DNA of 64,000 nucleotides from an uncultured Rikenellaceae bacterium (lineage in GTDB: Bacteria; Bacteroidota; Bacteroidia; Bacteroidales; Rikenellaceae), in NCBI GenBank assembly GCA_910588925.1, contig CAJURV010000001.1, positions 72,433-136,432 on the forward strand, given 5' to 3'. The notes under the pieces are model-generated. The model had not been told where the DNA came from and made no database searches. It was given only the letters and a program-made list of their open reading frames with translations. How positions within the stretch are numbered: the stretch's first letter is position 1; each line of letters begins with the position of its first letter. This document shows, in pieces, positions 18,503-28,186 of this stretch. The position numbers were made by a program, and so were the translations under genes.

Positions 18503-18570
18503 GATAACAAATATAGGTAATTTTTACCGAAAACAGAGCACTCTACGGAGAAAATTACCCGATATAAATA

Positions 18571-18603
18571 AAAGAAATAGGGCGATAACAATAGAAATCG
18601 CCC
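18571..18603 (-). terminator. Probable terminator of bcp-recA
   Basis: 7-bp stem (18580-18586 with 18597-18603) and a T-rich minus-strand tail (TATTTCTTTTAT). It lies about 100 bases after the recA stop; the tail is interrupted, so the call is moderate. Confidence 0.55.
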
Positions 18604-18701
18604 CATAACAATATTTCACATCGAAATATACTTCGACTAATCCGGCATCCGATATTTACCACGGAGCCCGAAAGTATCAGTAAAACCTAAAACTCAAAGA
18701 C

Positions 18702-19826
18702 TTACTCTTCCGACATCTCCTCCATATCAGGCTCCGCATCGTCGTCCGCTTTATCGACAACGCCTTTGGCTTTCACCTTCTTCTTGCCGTCGGATTCGTC
18801 CATGCTCTTATCGTAAGCCGCTATCACCTTGGCTTCGATCTCGGCGAGCAACTCGGGATCGGCCTCCAAAGCGATCTTCACGTTTTCACGTCCCTGCCCG
18901 AGTTTCTTACCGTCGTACGAGAACCACGCGCCGCTCTTGACGATGATATTCTCATCGGTGGCGATATCGAGTATCTCGCCTATGCGAGATATGCCCTCGC
19001 CGTACACTATGTCGAACTCGGCTTTGCGGAAAGGAGGCGCCACCTTGTTTTTAACCACCTTGACCTTGGCGTGCGAACCGAGCACGTCGTCGCCGTCCTT
19101 GATAGCCTGACCTTTACGGATGTCTATACGTATGGTAGCGTAGAACTTAAGCGCGTTACCGCCGGTGGTAACCTCTGGCGAACCGTAGGTGATACCCACC
19201 TTGTCGCGAAGCTGGTTTATGAATATGCAGACCGTGTTGGTCTTGCTTATAGTACCGGTCAACTTTCTAAGCGCCTGCGACATAAGACGCGCCTGAAGCG
19301 CCATCTTAGAGTCGCCCATATTGCCTTCTATCTCGGCCTTGGGTGTAAGCGCGGCCACTGAGTCTATGACCACTATATCCACTGCGCTCGAACGTATCAG
19401 CGACTCCGCTATCTCGAGTGCCTGTTCGCCGTTATCGGGCTGTGCTATCAACAGGTTATCTATATCCACGCCCAATTTTTCGGCATAGAAGCGGTCGAAA
19501 GCGTGCTCTGCATCGATAAACGCCGCTACGCCGCCCGCTTTCTGCGCCTCGGCTATGGCGTGTATGGCAAGCGTGGTCTTCCCGGAAGACTCGGGACCGA
19601 ATATCTCTATTATACGGCCCTTGGGATAGCCCTTTACACCGAGCGCGGCATCGAGCGTGATGGAACCGGTAGGGATAACCGGCACATTCTCCACCTTCTG
19701 GTCGCCCATACGCATAATGGCACCCTTACCGTAATCTTTCTGTATCTTCTGCATTGCCGCAGCGAGAACTTTCAACTTCTCGGCAGCGGTATCGTCAACC
19801 TTTTTTTTCGTTACTTTTTCAGCCAT
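18702..19826 (-). CDS. recA: Recombinase RecA
   Basis: ATP-dependent strand-exchange protein for homologous recombination and the SOS response. The 374-residue sequence is canonical: Walker A GPESSGKT at 77-84, [34 protein letters not shown], the [23 protein letters not shown]2 region in its usual order, and a C-terminal acidic tail ([10 protein letters not shown]). The residues 330-374 are charged and slightly longer than in E. coli. It follows bcp by four bases on the same strand, so both are co-transcribed. Confidence 0.98.
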   Translation of the reverse strand: MAEKVTKKKVDDTAAEKLKVLAAAMQKIQKDYGKGAIMRMGDQKVENVPVIPTGSITLDAALGVKGYPKGRIIEIFGPESSGKTTLAIHAIAEAQKAGGVAAFIDAEHAFDRFYAEKLGVDIDNLLIAQPDNGEQALEIAESLIRSSAVDIVVIDSVAALTPKAEIEGNMGDSKMALQARLMSQALRKLTGTISKTNTVCIFINQLRDKVGITYGSPEVTTGGNALKFYATIRIDIRKGQAIKDGDDVLGSHAKVKVVKNKVAPPFRKAEFDIVYGEGISRIGEILDIATDENIIVKSGAWFSYDGKKLGQGRENVKIALEADPELLAEIEAKVIAAYDKSMDESDGKKKVKAKGVVDKADDDAEPDMEEMSEE

Positions 19827-19830
19827 ATCG

Positions 19831-20289
19831 TTATTTGTATGAATCCATTATCTGAATGAAATGATCCTTGGTCCTAACCTTGTCGAAGATGCGCTCTATC
19901 ACGCCGTCGTTTATCACGAAAGTAGTGCGGATCATTCCCATATACTCGCGCCCCATGAACTTCTTAAGCCCCCAGCAACCGTATGCTTCAGCCACGGCAT
20001 GGTCGGCATCGGACAGAAGCTCGAACGGCAATGAGTGTTTGGCGGTAAACCCCTCGTGCGATTTGACCGAGTCGGGACTCACGCCCAACACCTCGAAGCC
20101 GGCGGCTTTCAGTTCCGCATAGCCGTCACGCAACGAACAGGCCTCCGCCGTACAACCGGAGGTATTATCTTTCGGATAGAAGTATAGCACCAGTTTACAA
20201 GAGTTGTAATCGTCCGACGACACCTCTTTGCCCGATGTGGTAACACCCTTGAAAAACGGGGCTTTATCACCGACTTTCAATTTTTCCAT
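19831..20289 (-). CDS. bcp: Thioredoxin-dependent thiol peroxidase (Bcp/PrxQ)
   Basis: Atypical two-Cys peroxiredoxin that reduces hydroperoxides. The 152-residue protein has the peroxidatic Cys46 in [18 protein letters not shown] and a resolving Cys51 five residues later, the alpha-helix-2 PrxQ layout. Other marks are [12 protein letters not shown] at the start and [15 protein letters not shown] near the end. The frame is open for 32 codons upstream of ATG 20289, but that part is hydrophobic without family match and contains the TATCTTTA -7-like box (20316-20323). Four bases separate its stop from recA. Confidence 0.95.
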   Translation of the reverse strand: MEKLKVGDKAPFFKGVTTSGKEVSSDDYNSCKLVLYFYPKDNTSGCTAEACSLRDGYAELKAAGFEVLGVSPDSVKSHEGFTAKHSLPFELLSDADHAVAEAYGCWGLKKFMGREYMGMIRTTFVINDGVIERIFDKVRTKDHFIQIMDSYK

Positions 20290-20443
20290 AGGTAATATAA
20301 TCACTGTTACGGGCATAAAGATACGAAATATCGGCGAACCTTCAAAATATCCCCGCAGACAATACACCGCTATAATCAAACGCACCGGACAACATGATAT
20401 TTTATATCTCTATATATAAATAGGTATAGTTTTGAAAATTGAT

Positions 20444-20451
20444 TAAATTTG
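20444..20451 (+). promoter_or_regulatory. Candidate -7 box for the CoA-dehydratase activase gene
   Basis: TAAATTTG matches TAnnTTTG and lies 145 bases before the ATG at 20596, leaving a rather long leader. No -33 box is apparent at 19-21 bp. Confidence 0.4.
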
Positions 20452-20595
20452 CCGCCCTCTACCGCTCGCTGAAAATTACCGGCGCAGGATTGACACGAGC
20501 GGCACAGTTATTGCATCGTCGTACGATTCACGATTGCATAATACACCTCCGACCTATAGGGGCCGGTATGTAAAACAACAAGCTAACTCGCACAA

Positions 20596-23500
20596 ATGAC
20601 ATACAGAATCGGATTGGATGTAGGGTCTACCACCGCCAAGATCGTGGTCACCGACCAACACAACAGAATCGTTTTCTCCGACTACCGTCGCCATCAGGCC
20701 AATGTCTCCGCAGTAGTAAAAGACTATTTCGGGAGGCTGGCGGCCGAATTGGGAGAGTGTCGCGCATCGCTCACCGTAACCGGCTCCGTAGGCATGGGGC
20801 TGGCCGAAAAGTGCGGAGTGCCTTTCGTGCAGGAGGTAGTGGCGGCCGCCCGGCTGGTAGAGACCGTATATCCCGACATATCCACCATAATAGACATAGG
20901 CGGCGAAGATGCCAAAATAGTGTATATAAACCACGACAAAGCCGTAGACCTGCGCATGAACGGCAACTGCGCCGGCGGCACCGGAGCGTTCATAGACCAG
21001 ATGGCCATGCTTCTCGGAGTAGATGTAGACCGCATGGACGAGTTAGCTTCGCGATCGGAAAACATATACCACATAGCCTCGCGTTGCGGCGTCTTCTCCA
21101 AAACCGACGTACAGAACCTCATAAGCAAGAACGTCAGCAAGGCCGATATAGCCGCCTCCATATTCCACGCAGTGGCGGTGCAGACGGTAGTGACCCTGTC
21201 GCACGGATGCACCATAGAGCCCAAGATACTATTCTGCGGAGGACCTCTCACATTCATTCCCTCGCTACGCAAAGCCTTCATAGATTACCTCGGCCTCGAC
21301 GAATCGAACTTCGTAACCCCCGCGAACGCCAACATAATACCGGCATGGGGAGCGGCGCTATGCGGCAAAAACGACGAAACGGCGAGCCTGTCATCCATAG
21401 TGGCAAAGCTCAACGATGACGCACACGGCACTACCGTAAAAACCTCTCGCCTCACCCCTATATTCGCCTCCGACGACGAATACGAGCTGTGGCGACACGA
21501 CAAAAACGCGGGAACTATAGTAGAAACGACGCTCTCGGAAGCCTCGGGGAATGTATACTTAGGCATCGACTCCGGATCTACCACCACCAAAATAGTAGTG
21601 ATAGACGACAAAGAGCGTATCGTATATTCGCACTACGCCCCGAATAAAGGAGGCCCCATAACGGCAGTACGTCAGGGGCTCGAGAAACTATCGCAGAGAT
21701 GCGCCGAGGAGGGTGTTACGCTACGGTTCGGCGGAGGATGCACCACAGGCTACGGCGAAGACCTCATAAAAGCGGCGTTCCGGCTCGACGAGGGCATAAT
21801 AGAGACGGTAGCCCACTATTTAGCCGCACGCAAGCTCGACCCCGAAGTATCTTTCATCCTCGACATAGGCGGACAGGACATGAAAGCGATGTTCGTAGAG
21901 AACGGATCACTCACTCGCATGGAGCTGAACGAGGCATGTTCATCGGGATGCGGATCTTTCATAGAGACGTTCGCCGCATCGCTCGGCTATCCCGTCGCCG
22001 ACTTCGCTCGCATGGCATGTACCGCCACGGAGCCGTGCGACCTGGGAACGCGATGCACCGTGTTCATGAACTCCAAAGTGAAACAGGTGCTACGCGAGGG
22101 AGCCACCGTCGGCGACATAGCGGCGGGACTATCCTACTCCGTCGTAAAGAACTGCCTGTACAAGGTTCTCAAGCTACGCAAGAGGTCGGAGCTGGGCGAA
22201 CATATAGTGGTGCAGGGCGGCACCATGCGCAACGACTCGGTGGTGCGTGCCCTGGAGCTACTTACACAAAGCCGGGTATCGCGAAGCGACATGCCTGAAC
22301 TGATGGGCGCATACGGATGCGCTCTCAACGCAAAGGCGTCGGCCCGCACCGACAAGACCGTATCGCTCGACGACATACTCTCGTGCGCAAGCTACACTAC
22401 AAAGCAGATACAATGTCACGGCTGTGAAAACCAGTGTTTCATACACAAATACATATTCGCCGGCGACAACGTCTACTACTCGGGAAACAAATGCGAGAAG
22501 GTCTTCTCCAACAGCGGCGACAAACGCGAAAAGGGAGCCAACCTCTACACCGACAAATATGCCATGCTCTTCGACAGGGAACCTGTAGCAGAGGGCACGA
22601 AAGGCCCTGTAATAGGGCTGCCTCGATGCCTCAACATGTACGAAAACTACCCTTTCTGGCACACGCTTTTCAAATCGTGCGGCATACGTACGGTGCTGTC
22701 GTCGCCCTCGGCATACCGAAGCTACGAGGCAGGCATACACACCGTCATGTCCGACAATATATGTTTCCCGGCAAAGCTCGCCCACAGCCATATATACGAT
22801 CTTATCGCCCGCAAGGTCGACCGTATATTCTTCCCTTACGTCATCTACGAGAAGTTGGAAGACAAAAACGCCTCCAACAGCTATAACTGCCCCATAGTCT
22901 CGGGCTACTCCGACGTGTTGCGCAGCGTGGCCGGGCATCACGGCACACCCATAGACTCGCCCGTCATAACGTTCAAAGACACGAAGTTGCTTACCCGGCA
23001 ATGCCGTCGTTATCTGAAAACACTCGGCATCGACGACTCGGTTGCATCGGCGGCGGTACGCGAAGCCTTGTCGGAACAGAACCGCTACGAGGAGAATATG
23101 AAAAAAGCGGCGCAAGACATATACGACGAGAGCCGCCGAAACGGACGTATAACCGTGTTGCTCGCCGGGCGACCGTATCATACTGACCCGTTGGTGCAAC
23201 ACAAGCTATCCGATATGGTGTCGGACATGGGTGTGGATGTGATAACCGAAGATATAGCGCGAAACATGCCCCTTGCCATCGACGACGCCCACATAGTGTC
23301 GCAATGGGCCTACATCAACCGCATATTGCGTGCGGCCAAGTGGGCGGCCATGCAAGACGGCGACGTACACTTCGTGCAGATGACCTCGTTCGGATGCGGG
23401 CCCGACGCCTTCCTGCTCGACGAGGTACGGGCGATGCTCGGACGCCACGGCAAGAGCCTGACAATACTCAAGATAGACGACGTAACCAACATAGGCTCCA

Positions 23501-24831
23501 TAAAGCTCAGGGTGCGTTCCATAGTAGACAGCCTAAAATACAGCCACAGAAAGTCGCACACCGAACCTTTCGTCACCACCAAGAGCTACCTTGCAGACGA
23601 CAGGAGGCGTAAGATAATAGCCCCGTATTTCACCGGCTACCTCTCGCCTTTCATAGCTCCGCTTTTCCGTTTGGCCGGATACGATGCCGAAACATTGCCG
23701 CAGAGCGACATGACATCGGCCGAATCAGGCCTTAAATACGCCAACAACGAGGTGTGCTACCCCGCGACACTGATAGTGGGTGACATAATAAAGGCCCTGC
23801 AATCGGGACATTACGACCCCGAAAACACTGCGGTCACCATAACACAAACCGGCGGACAATGCCGCGCCACCAACTACATAGCCCTCATAAAGAGAGCCAT
23901 GACGGAGGCCGGATTCGAAAATGTGCCCGTAGTGTCGCTGGCTGTAGGAGACGGCCTTATCAACGAGCAACCCGGCTTCAGGATAGACTGGTTACGCATA
24001 GCCCCCACACTGTTGGCCGCCACCCTTTACGGCGACTGCATATCAAAATTCTACCACGCATCCGTAGTACGCGAAACCATACCGGGAGCGGCACGCAAAT
24101 TACGCGACAGATACATGGAGGCGGCAAAACCTCTCATAGAGACCGGCAAACGACGCGCGCTCTACGAAAACATAGCCTGTGCGGCACGCGACTTCAATGC
24201 GATAGTAGAACACGGAAAGACTATGCCCAAAGTAGGCATAGTCGGGGAGATATTCCTCAAATTCAACGCATTCGCCAACAAAGACGTGGCCGAATGGCTA
24301 ATAGGCCGCGGCATAGAGGTGGAGGCTCCTACGCTCCTCAACTTCTTCATGCAAAGCTTCGTCAACGACAAAATAAACACAGATGCCGACCTCAAACGCA
24401 AGTCTGTGTCACGGATAGTCACAAAAGCGGCGTATGCGCTTATAAACAAGCAGATAAAGAAAGTAAACCGCATAGCCTCCGAGTTCGAGTACTTCACTCC
24501 TTTCACCGATGTATTCGAGGAGGCGGCATCTACCGAGGGTATAGTCACCCCGGCCGCACAATTCGGCGAGGGGTGGTTGTTACCGGCAGAAATAGTGTCG
24601 TTCGCTAAAAACGGCATAAACAACGTCATAAGCCTGCAACCGTTCGGGTGCATAGCCAACCAGATAGTATCGAAAGGCGTAGAGAAAAAAATACGCACGC
24701 TCTACCCCGGCATGAACATTCTGTCGCTCGACTTCGACAGCGGTGTCAGCGACGTCAACGTAACGAACCGGCTGTTGTTGTTCATAGACAACATATCCGT
24801 GCCGGGCGGCAGTTCTTCGGAAAGGGCGTAA
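20596..24831 (+). CDS. Fused 2-hydroxyacyl-CoA dehydratase activase/HgdB-like protein
   Basis: A 1411-residue fusion. Residues about 3-260 and 320-575 are two BcrAD/BadF/HgdC-type ATPase domains (LDVGSTTAKIVV and IDSGSTTTKIVV phosphate loops). HgdC holds a [4Fe-4S] cluster between subunits with two cysteines; the matching Cys are present in module 1 (C125 in NCAGGTGAF, C164 in SRCGVF) and module 2 (about C448/C452 and C487). A Cys-rich link CHGCENQCFIHKY follows near 613, then a DUF2229 region (about 671-900) and an HgdB-like C-terminal half. HgdC-type proteins inject a high-energy electron into dehydratases at the cost of ATP. The substrate here is unknown and no separate dehydratase subunits lie nearby. 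Confidence 0.88.
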   Translation: MTYRIGLDVGSTTAKIVVTDQHNRIVFSDYRRHQANVSAVVKDYFGRLAAELGECRASLTVTGSVGMGLAEKCGVPFVQEVVAAARLVETVYPDISTIIDIGGEDAKIVYINHDKAVDLRMNGNCAGGTGAFIDQMAMLLGVDVDRMDELASRSENIYHIASRCGVFSKTDVQNLISKNVSKADIAASIFHAVAVQTVVTLSHGCTIEPKILFCGGPLTFIPSLRKAFIDYLGLDESNFVTPANANIIPAWGAALCGKNDETASLSSIVAKLNDDAHGTTVKTSRLTPIFASDDEYELWRHDKNAGTIVETTLSEASGNVYLGIDSGSTTTKIVVIDDKERIVYSHYAPNKGGPITAVRQGLEKLSQRCAEEGVTLRFGGGCTTGYGEDLIKAAFRLDEGIIETVAHYLAARKLDPEVSFILDIGGQDMKAMFVENGSLTRMELNEACSSGCGSFIETFAASLGYPVADFARMACTATEPCDLGTRCTVFMNSKVKQVLREGATVGDIAAGLSYSVVKNCLYKVLKLRKRSELGEHIVVQGGTMRNDSVVRALELLTQSRVSRSDMPELMGAYGCALNAKASARTDKTVSLDDILSCASYTTKQIQCHGCENQCFIHKYIFAGDNVYYSGNKCEKVFSNSGDKREKGANLYTDKYAMLFDREPVAEGTKGPVIGLPRCLNMYENYPFWHTLFKSCGIRTVLSSPSAYRSYEAGIHTVMSDNICFPAKLAHSHIYDLIARKVDRIFFPYVIYEKLEDKNASNSYNCPIVSGYSDVLRSVAGHHGTPIDSPVITFKDTKLLTRQCRRYLKTLGIDDSVASAAVREALSEQNRYEENMKKAAQDIYDESRRNGRITVLLAGRPYHTDPLVQHKLSDMVSDMGVDVITEDIARNMPLAIDDAHIVSQWAYINRILRAAKWAAMQDGDVHFVQMTSFGCGPDAFLLDEVRAMLGRHGKSLTILKIDDVTNIGSIKLRVRSIVDSLKYSHRKSHTEPFVTTKSYLADDRRRKIIAPYFTGYLSPFIAPLFRLAGYDAETLPQSDMTSAESGLKYANNEVCYPATLIVGDIIKALQSGHYDPENTAVTITQTGGQCRATNYIALIKRAMTEAGFENVPVVSLAVGDGLINEQPGFRIDWLRIAPTLLAATLYGDCISKFYHASVVRETIPGAARKLRDRYMEAAKPLIETGKRRALYENIACAARDFNAIVEHGKTMPKVGIVGEIFLKFNAFANKDVAEWLIGRGIEVEAPTLLNFFMQSFVNDKINTDADLKRKSVSRIVTKAAYALINKQIKKVNRIASEFEYFTPFTDVFEEAASTEGIVTPAAQFGEGWLLPAEIVSFAKNGINNVISLQPFGCIANQIVSKGVEKKIRTLYPGMNILSLDFDSGVSDVNVTNRLLLFIDNISVPGGSSSERA

Positions 24832-24866
24832 AAAAGCGGGTGCGACATAATCGCACCCGCTTTTTT
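24831..24866. terminator. Bidirectional terminator between convergent genes
   Basis: Perfect 13-bp stem (24833-24845 with 24851-24863), five-base loop, flanked by an A run on the left and a T run on the right. It can end the activase gene (plus) and the M16 protease gene (minus). Confidence 0.93.
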
Positions 24867-24879
24867 ATATAACGCCATA

Positions 24880-27678
24880 CTATTCCGACAGCATCACTAT
24901 CTCATGCACGTTAGCCGTATCGTACACCCGGGCGGCAAACTCTTTCACCGACTCCACGGTAAGAGAGTTTATCGCATTCAGAGTGGCATCGGGCACGAAA
25001 GCGTCGCCGTAGATGTTTACGGCACGTATGTACGACATCCACGCCGAGTTCTCTTTCAGACTGTTGTTGAAGTTCTTTACCATCAACTCTTTTATCTTGC
25101 CGAGCTCTTCTTGCGTAGGTCCGTTTTGGGCCACGTCGGCTACTACATCCTTAACCACCTTCACGGTCTCGTCGAGCTGATCCTTGTTGGTATCGTATCT
25201 GACAAGCAGTATATAACCTTCTGAAGGAGGAGCTGCTATCTGTCCGCCGACACCGGCGCCGTAAGTGGCCCCCATCTCCTCGCGTATGATCTTGGTGTAA
25301 CGGAACTGCAATATCTGACTCAGCACGCTCATATTGACAACATTGACAGGCGTGTACTCTATTCCGCGCCCTACGAACTCCATACATACGCTGCTTTTGG
25401 GATTCTCTTGCGGGCGAACGAAACGACGTGTCACATCCTTGTAGGAATAGGCGGGAATATGCGAATAGACGCTCCGTTCCTCCACATCGAGCGAACCGAT
25501 ATATTTGGCGACCAGATTCTCGAACTCCTTCTTGTCGCCGATATTACCCACGAAGAAGAATGTGAACTTGGAGGCGTCGCCGTAGAATATATCGTAAACC
25601 TTACGCATATCGTCCAAAGATACCTTGTCGAGACCGCCATATACCTTGCCGCCGTTGAATACACGCGGATCGTGCCCGTAACGTATGTCGGATATGGTAT
25701 CGTTCAAAGCATTGGCAGGATTGAGATCGTAACCGGCTGCCATGGTGCGATTATTCATCATGGCTACGTCAAACACCTGCTCATCGAAGCGGGGAGCATT
25801 GAATCTCAACCATATAAGCTCAAACATCTCTTTGATGTTATCTACGGAAGAGGTACCGGTCAGCACCACTTTGGTATCGTTATAGTCGTACGAAACAGCG
25901 GCGTTCTTGCCTGCGAGCACACGTTTAAGCTCAACAGCGGAATAATCGCCCAAGCCGGAACGGTTTATGACGGTGTTCATCACCGCGGCCGAGTGCATGA
26001 GCTCGTCAGGAACGGTAGAGTAACCTCCCACGGCAAATGCCGACATCATCAACTCGTCTTTCTTGAAATCGGTAGGGCGCACCACCACACGTATGCCGTT
26101 TGAGAGTGTCAGGACCTCATCGCCCAAAACATCCGTAGTGCGCGATACTATCTTGCCACCCTTTACAGGCACCGTTATCAGCTCCGTAGCGGCCGCCATC
26201 TCTCCGAGAGGCTCTATATCGGCTTTGCGGGCCTCTTTATACGAAGCTAGAAGAGCATCGGCATCCACGGCGGCGCTCTCTTTCTCCGGAATGTTCACTA
26301 TGACTGCGACATGGCCCTCCGGGAACATCTCGGGGATGAACCCGGCCACCATCTCTGGGGTAATGCTTCCGAGAAGCTCGGCTGTTATGCGATAGTCGTC
26401 CTCGGCGCCCATTGCAGGGTCGTTGACAAGGAAGTTATTGATGTATTGTTGTATAAAGGCTATACTTTTTTTATCGCCGCGGTTGTTATAGGCTGTCTCA
26501 TTCGCTTTAAGCATATTGGCTACGGCGGTACCTATCTGCGTCTTAGTAAGACCGTGACGGCGCACACGCTCCACCTCCTTCGTAACAGCAGACAGAGCCT
26601 CGGGCAATTTACCGTCCGGAGCAATAACGACCGTGGTAGAGACCATCTCGTCGCGCATCCTCGACGATAGACCGGCGTATGCGGACAAAATAGGCTCGCC
26701 AGACATGACCAGCTCCGTGATACGCTCCGCTATGGCTGTAGCCACCACTTCAGATACCAATGACTTGAGCATCCCCTCGCGGGTATTGTTTATATCGGTG
26801 AATTTAAGATCGGTAGGAGTGAGCACCCTCACCTGAGAATAGGTTTGCTCGGGATCGCTTATAACCAACACCTCGTCCTTTTCATACGGAGGTATAACTA
26901 TTGGTTCTTTTTTAGGAGCGTTCTCGGGAACCGGTATGTGGGAAAAACGCTCTTTCACGAGCCGTTCCATCTCTGCGGCGTCGAAATCGCCGACAATAAT
27001 CACGGCCTGCAGATCGGGACGATACCATTTGTTATAGAAATCGCGTATATGCTCCGGCGTAAAGGTTTTGAGGATATTTTCCGGACCTATCACATCGTGG
27101 TCGGCATATTTGGTGTAGTTATACAGAAGCGGCATACTCTTGTTGAACATGCGGCGAGAGGCGTTCATGCCGGTACGACGCTCCTCGAGTATCACACCGC
27201 GTTCGGCATCAATCTCCTCGGGAAGAAGCGCTATGTAGTGCGACCAATCGTGAAGAATGAGCAACGCGCTGTCTATTACGGACTTTCTCGTAAGAGGCAC
27301 GTTATTGACGTTATATACGGTCTGCTCTTGCGAGGTGTAGGCATTGACATCGCGACCGAACTCGACGCCTATACTCTCCAACCAATCTAACATTTCGTGA
27401 CCGTTGAAATGCTCGGTACCGTTGAAGGCCATGTGCTCGAGGAAATGGGCCAGACCGTTCTGGGTGGAATCCTCCTGCAAAGCCCCTACGTTATGTACGA
27501 TATAAAAACTGGCCAACCCCGCAGGCTTATCGTTATGACGTATGTAATAGGTCATGCCGTTAGACAGTGTGCCTACACGCGACTCGGGATCGCGCGGAAG
27601 CTCGCGCACACCGTCCGATGCGAACACCGCACCCGTAAAAAACAACAGCGCGGCTAAAGAAGATATGAAACGTTTCAT
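24880..27678 (-). CDS. M16 family zinc metalloprotease, exported
   Basis: A 932-residue pitrilysin-type protease with a signal peptide (residues 1-20, cut after VFA). It holds two M16 halves in one chain: an active N-terminal half with the inverted zinc motif HFLEH at 78-82 and the third ligand Glu in the ERGVILEERR segment near 157, and an inactive C-terminal half that closes the chamber. Such enzymes degrade peptides, here in the periplasm. It resembles the PqqL-type proteases common in Bacteroidales. The gene is alone, divergent from the winged-helix gene and ended by the shared terminator. Confidence 0.93.
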   Translation of the reverse strand: MKRFISSLAALLFFTGAVFASDGVRELPRDPESRVGTLSNGMTYYIRHNDKPAGLASFYIVHNVGALQEDSTQNGLAHFLEHMAFNGTEHFNGHEMLDWLESIGVEFGRDVNAYTSQEQTVYNVNNVPLTRKSVIDSALLILHDWSHYIALLPEEIDAERGVILEERRTGMNASRRMFNKSMPLLYNYTKYADHDVIGPENILKTFTPEHIRDFYNKWYRPDLQAVIIVGDFDAAEMERLVKERFSHIPVPENAPKKEPIVIPPYEKDEVLVISDPEQTYSQVRVLTPTDLKFTDINNTREGMLKSLVSEVVATAIAERITELVMSGEPILSAYAGLSSRMRDEMVSTTVVIAPDGKLPEALSAVTKEVERVRRHGLTKTQIGTAVANMLKANETAYNNRGDKKSIAFIQQYINNFLVNDPAMGAEDDYRITAELLGSITPEMVAGFIPEMFPEGHVAVIVNIPEKESAAVDADALLASYKEARKADIEPLGEMAAATELITVPVKGGKIVSRTTDVLGDEVLTLSNGIRVVVRPTDFKKDELMMSAFAVGGYSTVPDELMHSAAVMNTVINRSGLGDYSAVELKRVLAGKNAAVSYDYNDTKVVLTGTSSVDNIKEMFELIWLRFNAPRFDEQVFDVAMMNNRTMAAGYDLNPANALNDTISDIRYGHDPRVFNGGKVYGGLDKVSLDDMRKVYDIFYGDASKFTFFFVGNIGDKKEFENLVAKYIGSLDVEERSVYSHIPAYSYKDVTRRFVRPQENPKSSVCMEFVGRGIEYTPVNVVNMSVLSQILQFRYTKIIREEMGATYGAGVGGQIAAPPSEGYILLVRYDTNKDQLDETVKVVKDVVADVAQNGPTQEELGKIKELMVKNFNNSLKENSAWMSYIRAVNIYGDAFVPDATLNAINSLTVESVKEFAARVYDTANVHEIVMLSE

Positions 27679-27751
27679 CAGATTGTTATTTAATATTCCG
27701 TAAATATATATAAAATAGACATACGAGATTCACTCTGCCGGTCTGTTTTTG

Positions 27752-27782
27752 TTGTCTAATATTAATAATTGCACTATTTTTG
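27752..27782 (+). promoter_or_regulatory. Promoter of the 56-aa winged-helix gene
   Basis: TTG (27752-27754), 20 bp, TATTTTTG (27775-27782): a complete -33/-7 promoter with optimal spacing, 73 bases before the ATG. Confidence 0.75.
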
Positions 27783-27855
27783 CCTACATCACCAAGACGC
27801 CGATAGCTTCATATGGCGTTACGACTAATTGTATTTACCTTAAAACAAAACAGAA

Positions 27856-28026
27856 ATGGAAGAGAAAATAATCGCGCTTTTCAAAGCCAAAGGAGCGATG
27901 AAAGCCGGTGAAGTGGCCACCCAGCTCGGCCTCGACAAAAAAGAGGTCGACAAAGCAATCAAAGAATTGGTGAAAGCAGGCAAAGTGGAATCACCTAAAC
28001 GTTGCTTCTACGATACTGTCAAATAA
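27856..28026 (+). CDS. 56-aa winged-helix DNA-binding-like protein
   Basis: Too short for most gene finders but well supported: ATG 27856 to TAA 28026, a full promoter before it and a terminator right after. The peptide begins MEEKIIALFKAKGAMKAGEV, continues with an HTH-like ATQLGLDKKEVDKAIKEL segment, and ends in a wing-like SPKRCFYDTVK. The layout equals a minimal winged-helix domain, as in small Bacteroidota proteins often labelled transcriptional regulator. The binding target is unknown; its own promoter and terminator suggest solid expression. Confidence 0.85.
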   Translation: MEEKIIALFKAKGAMKAGEVATQLGLDKKEVDKAIKELVKAGKVESPKRCFYDTVK

Positions 28027-28046
28027 TATCTGCCAAATTTTAATGA

Positions 28047-28078
28047 AAAGAGCCGGGAAGTATTCCCGACTCTTTCTT
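28047..28078 (+). terminator. Terminator of the 56-aa winged-helix gene
   Basis: Stem 28047-28059 with 28063-28075 (one C-A mismatch) around a three-base loop, then a T-rich tail. It begins 20 bases past the stop. Confidence 0.85.
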
Positions 28079-28186
28079 AAGATCAAATTAATAAATGGCA
28101 ACATATTTCTTACCTCAAACAAGATAAGATACACCGGGCCTTAATTTAATTTTTGAAAAAGGGCCATCCAATAAAACCGTACCCCA

